A stretch of DNA of 13,511 nt, from NCBI GenBank assembly GCA_016793525.1, contig JAEUJT010000284.1, forward strand, positions 1 to 13,511. The letters run 5' to 3'. Source of the stretch: Archangium sp. GTDB taxonomy: Bacteria > Myxococcota > Myxococcia > Myxococcales > Myxococcaceae. Both the position numbers and the translations under genes were made by a program. Below the pieces are notes generated by a model, which saw nothing but the letters and a program-made list of their open reading frames with translations, was not told the DNA's origin and did no database searches. Position 1 is the stretch's first letter. Each line of letters begins with the position of its first letter. Of the stretch, positions 13,374 to 13,511 are shown in pieces.

Positions 13374-13511
13374 CAGGTGCTCTCTGCCACAGACGTGGTG
13401 ACTCCGGGCTCGCCCGTTGGCGACCCACTGCCCGTTCGGGCGCGATCTTCTGGGTGCGCAAAAACGCAAAGCGGCTTGGCATGGCTGTGCGTTGCGGCAA
13501 CCTCCGTCTCC
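13374..13511 (-). other. Upstream region of the globin gene
   Basis: No gene is supported in these 138 bp. A promoter for the globin gene is expected here, but no clear -35/-10 pair is visible. The near-palindrome GTTGCGGCAAC (13491-13501) and an A-run (13460-13464) are the only notable elements. The next upstream gene lies outside the window. Confidence 0.4.

Noticed and set aside
13374..13469. Upstream extension of the globin frame
   Set aside because: It is Arg-rich, has no globin similarity, and the fold begins right after ATG 13373.
1..13511. CRISPR array, tRNA, insertion sequence or att site
   Set aside because: No regularly spaced repeats, cloverleaf sequence, transposase or terminal inverted repeats were seen on either strand.

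Overview
The window is very GC-rich, almost fully coding, and strongly biased to G/C at third codon positions. Together with a Cys-rich lipoprotein N-terminus of a kind common in myxobacteria, GTG starts and tightly overlapping genes, this suggests a Myxococcota (deltaproteobacterial) chromosome. That placement is an inference. No RNA gene, insertion sequence, phage gene or CRISPR array is visible.

Layout. (A) Positions 1-2627, minus strand: a compact four-gene operon. In transcription order it holds a 155-aa protein with three gap-free 20-residue repeats, an 84-aa protein of unknown function, a D-Ala-D-Ala-ligase-like ATP-grasp enzyme, and a PLP enzyme of the alpha-oxoamine synthase family that runs off the left edge. 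Its junctions are 1 nt, a GTGA overlap and 14 nt. The PLP enzyme carries an in-frame TAG two codons after its predicted catalytic lysine. (B) Positions 2628-2701: divergent intergenic region. (C) Positions 2702-8204, plus strand: NAD-type isocitrate dehydrogenase, then (stop and GTG start abutting) an 884-aa membrane protein with two VWA domains, then, through a possible 31-aa coupling ORF, a GT-C/TMTC-like glycosyltransferase with TPR repeats. (D) Positions 8215-13373, minus strand, convergent with C: a truncated haemoglobin, a 936-aa fusion of a Clp/Hsp100-type tandem AAA+ ATPase to a peptide-chain-release-factor-2-like domain, a small envelope or lipoprotein, and a pectinacetylesterase/Notum-like lipoprotein.

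The most unusual object is the AAA+/RF2 fusion at 10061-12871. Its C-terminal third follows RF2 from the N-terminal helical domain to the C-terminal tail, but the peptidyl-hydrolysis GGQ motif reads SGR and the SPF codon-reading tripeptide is absent. In the AAA+ part, D1 has lost its Walker B glutamate and arginine finger, and neither ring has the usual aromatic pore loop, while D2 keeps intact ATPase motifs. A reasonable hypothesis is an ATP-driven factor that uses a catalytically dead RF2 scaffold to dock on ribosomes or another partner. The four-gene operon at the left edge is the second candidate for undescribed biology.
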